Assembly (NCBI GenBank): GCA_945906015.1
Contig: CAMDQV010000113.1
Coordinates: 1 to 6,794 of the forward strand
Source: Pedobacter schmidteae
GTDB lineage: Bacteria; Bacteroidota; Bacteroidia; Sphingobacteriales; Sphingobacteriaceae
Direction of reading: 5' to 3'
Length of the DNA: 6,794 bases
Part shown: positions 6,572 through 6,794 of the stretch, piece by piece
Layout: every line of letters begins with the position of its first letter
Numbering within the stretch: position 1 is the stretch's first letter
Translations under genes and position numbers: made by a program
The notes under the pieces: model-generated
Told to the model about the DNA's origin: nothing
The model's database searches: none
The model's input: the letters and a program-made list of their open reading frames with translations, nothing else

Positions 6572-6602
6572 AAAAGATAAAGTAGCAATGATTAAGGACA
6601 AA
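6572..6602 (-). promoter_or_regulatory. Candidate promoter of the acyl-CoA dehydrogenase gene
   Basis: On the - strand TTTG (6602-6599), a 19-base spacer and TATCTTTT (6579-6572, 7 of 8 to TAnnTTTG) form a well-spaced Bacteroidota promoter. Transcription would begin near 6567, about 14 bases before the ATG at 6552. The spacer holds a copy of the element also found in the promoter of the TetR unit. If real, the gene is transcribed by itself rather than only from a promoter to the right. Confidence 0.45.
6584..6601. promoter_or_regulatory. Putative operator shared with the TetR/kinase promoter
   Basis: AGCAATGATTAAGGACAA at 6584-6601 matches AGCGATGATAAAGGATAA at 4706-4723 in 15 of 18 positions. 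Its first 13 bases match the 4685-4697 copy in 11 of 13. Here and at 4685 the element occupies the same site, 2-4 bases upstream of the -7 box inside the promoter spacer. A common binding protein is inference, and common descent of the two promoter regions is an alternative. Confidence 0.4.
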
Positions 6603-6618
6603 TCTGTTTCAATAGAAC

Positions 6619-6661
6619 TCATCCTTTAGTCTTTGTCATTTCATCCTTAATCTTTGTTATT
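6619..6661. repeat. Imperfect tandem repeat upstream of the acyl-CoA dehydrogenase
   Basis: Two adjacent units, 6619-6640 and 6641-6661, differ by two substitutions and one missing T. Each begins TCATCC, then TTA(G/A)TCTTTGT and (C/T)ATT. On the - strand the units read like relatives of the 4685-4723 repeat (GACAAAG, then TAAAGGAT). The second unit also contains TCCTTAATC (6644-6652), the reverse complement of GATTAAGGA (6590-6598), so a long-range stem is possible. It lies between the right-edge open frame and the dehydrogenase promoter. Confidence 0.6.
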
Positions 6662-6675
6662 TTCTAATTGTTAAT

Positions 6676-6794
6676 TCAGCTTTTTAAACTTAATTCCAGG
6701 CTGGTTAAAAATTTAGTTAACATTTTTTGAAGCTTTATTATTTTTGATACAAGACTACTTAATGTCTCTCCTTTTATAATACCAAACTCATTTG
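6676..6794 (-). CDS. Possible C-terminal 38 residues of an unidentified protein (runs off the right edge)
   Basis: One - strand frame is open from the window edge to a TGA at 6678-6676. It reads NEFGIIKGETLSSLVSKIIK and continues with a Leu/Lys-rich stretch ending SLELSLKS. The Leu/Ile spacing suggests one amphipathic helix, as at the end of a helical regulator or coiled coil, but I do not recognise the family. An open run of this length can occur by chance in AT-rich DNA. The other two - strand frames close within about 20 bases of the edge, which mildly favours this one. If real, it lies 123 bases upstream of the acyl-CoA dehydrogenase on the same strand and could be an operon partner. Confidence 0.4.
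   Translation of the reverse strand, partial: NEFGIIKGETLSSLVSKIIKLQKMLTKFLTSLELSLKS

Noticed and set aside
6553..6588. Start of the acyl-CoA dehydrogenase at 6588
   Set aside because: The 12 extra residues are not family-like, and that ATG lies upstream of the transcription start predicted from the -33/-7 pair; 6552 is preferred.

Overview
The window is AT-rich DNA that looks like a member of the Bacteroidota, probably close to the Sphingobacteriaceae (Pedobacter or Mucilaginibacter-like); this placement is inference. The signs are the lack of Shine-Dalgarno sequences before starts, A/T-only leaders, two FKBP lipoproteins with an acidic stretch after the lipid-bearing cysteine, a roughly 600-residue acyl-CoA dehydrogenase, and candidate promoters of the Bacteroidota type (TTTG, 16-20 bases, TAnnTTTG-like). 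No rRNA, tRNA, CRISPR array, insertion sequence or phage gene was seen.

Layout, left to right. Bases 1-140 hold the first 46 codons of a DASH-type cryptochrome/photolyase, read leftward off the window. An AT-rich divergent gap separates it from a 142-residue tandem-CBS protein on the + strand (404-832). Everything further right is on the - strand. Two adjacent FKBP-type peptidyl-prolyl isomerase lipoproteins (2268-1795, then 1782-907) form an operon; the second carries one intact and one eroded FKBP domain. Next comes a unit of a possible 59-residue small protein (4587-4408), a TetR-like regulator (4404-3733) and an ABC1/AarF/UbiB atypical kinase (3714-2392). Upstream of that lies an acyl-CoA dehydrogenase (6552-4765) with a strong hairpin terminator just after its stop. 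The right edge (6794-6676) holds an open frame that may be the tail of another - strand gene.

The most interesting signal is regulatory. The candidate promoters of the acyl-CoA dehydrogenase and of the TetR/kinase unit carry the same element (AGC[GA]ATGAT[AT]AAG) in the same place, between the -33 and -7 boxes. Further diverged copies form a 13-base direct repeat at 4685-4718, and a loosely related tandem repeat lies at 6619-6661. This suggests, without proving it, that one regulator, perhaps the TetR protein encoded between them, controls both fatty-acid oxidation and the ABC1 kinase. A separate perfect 15-base palindrome covers the kinase start codon. The genes themselves belong to known families; no wholly new system was recognised.
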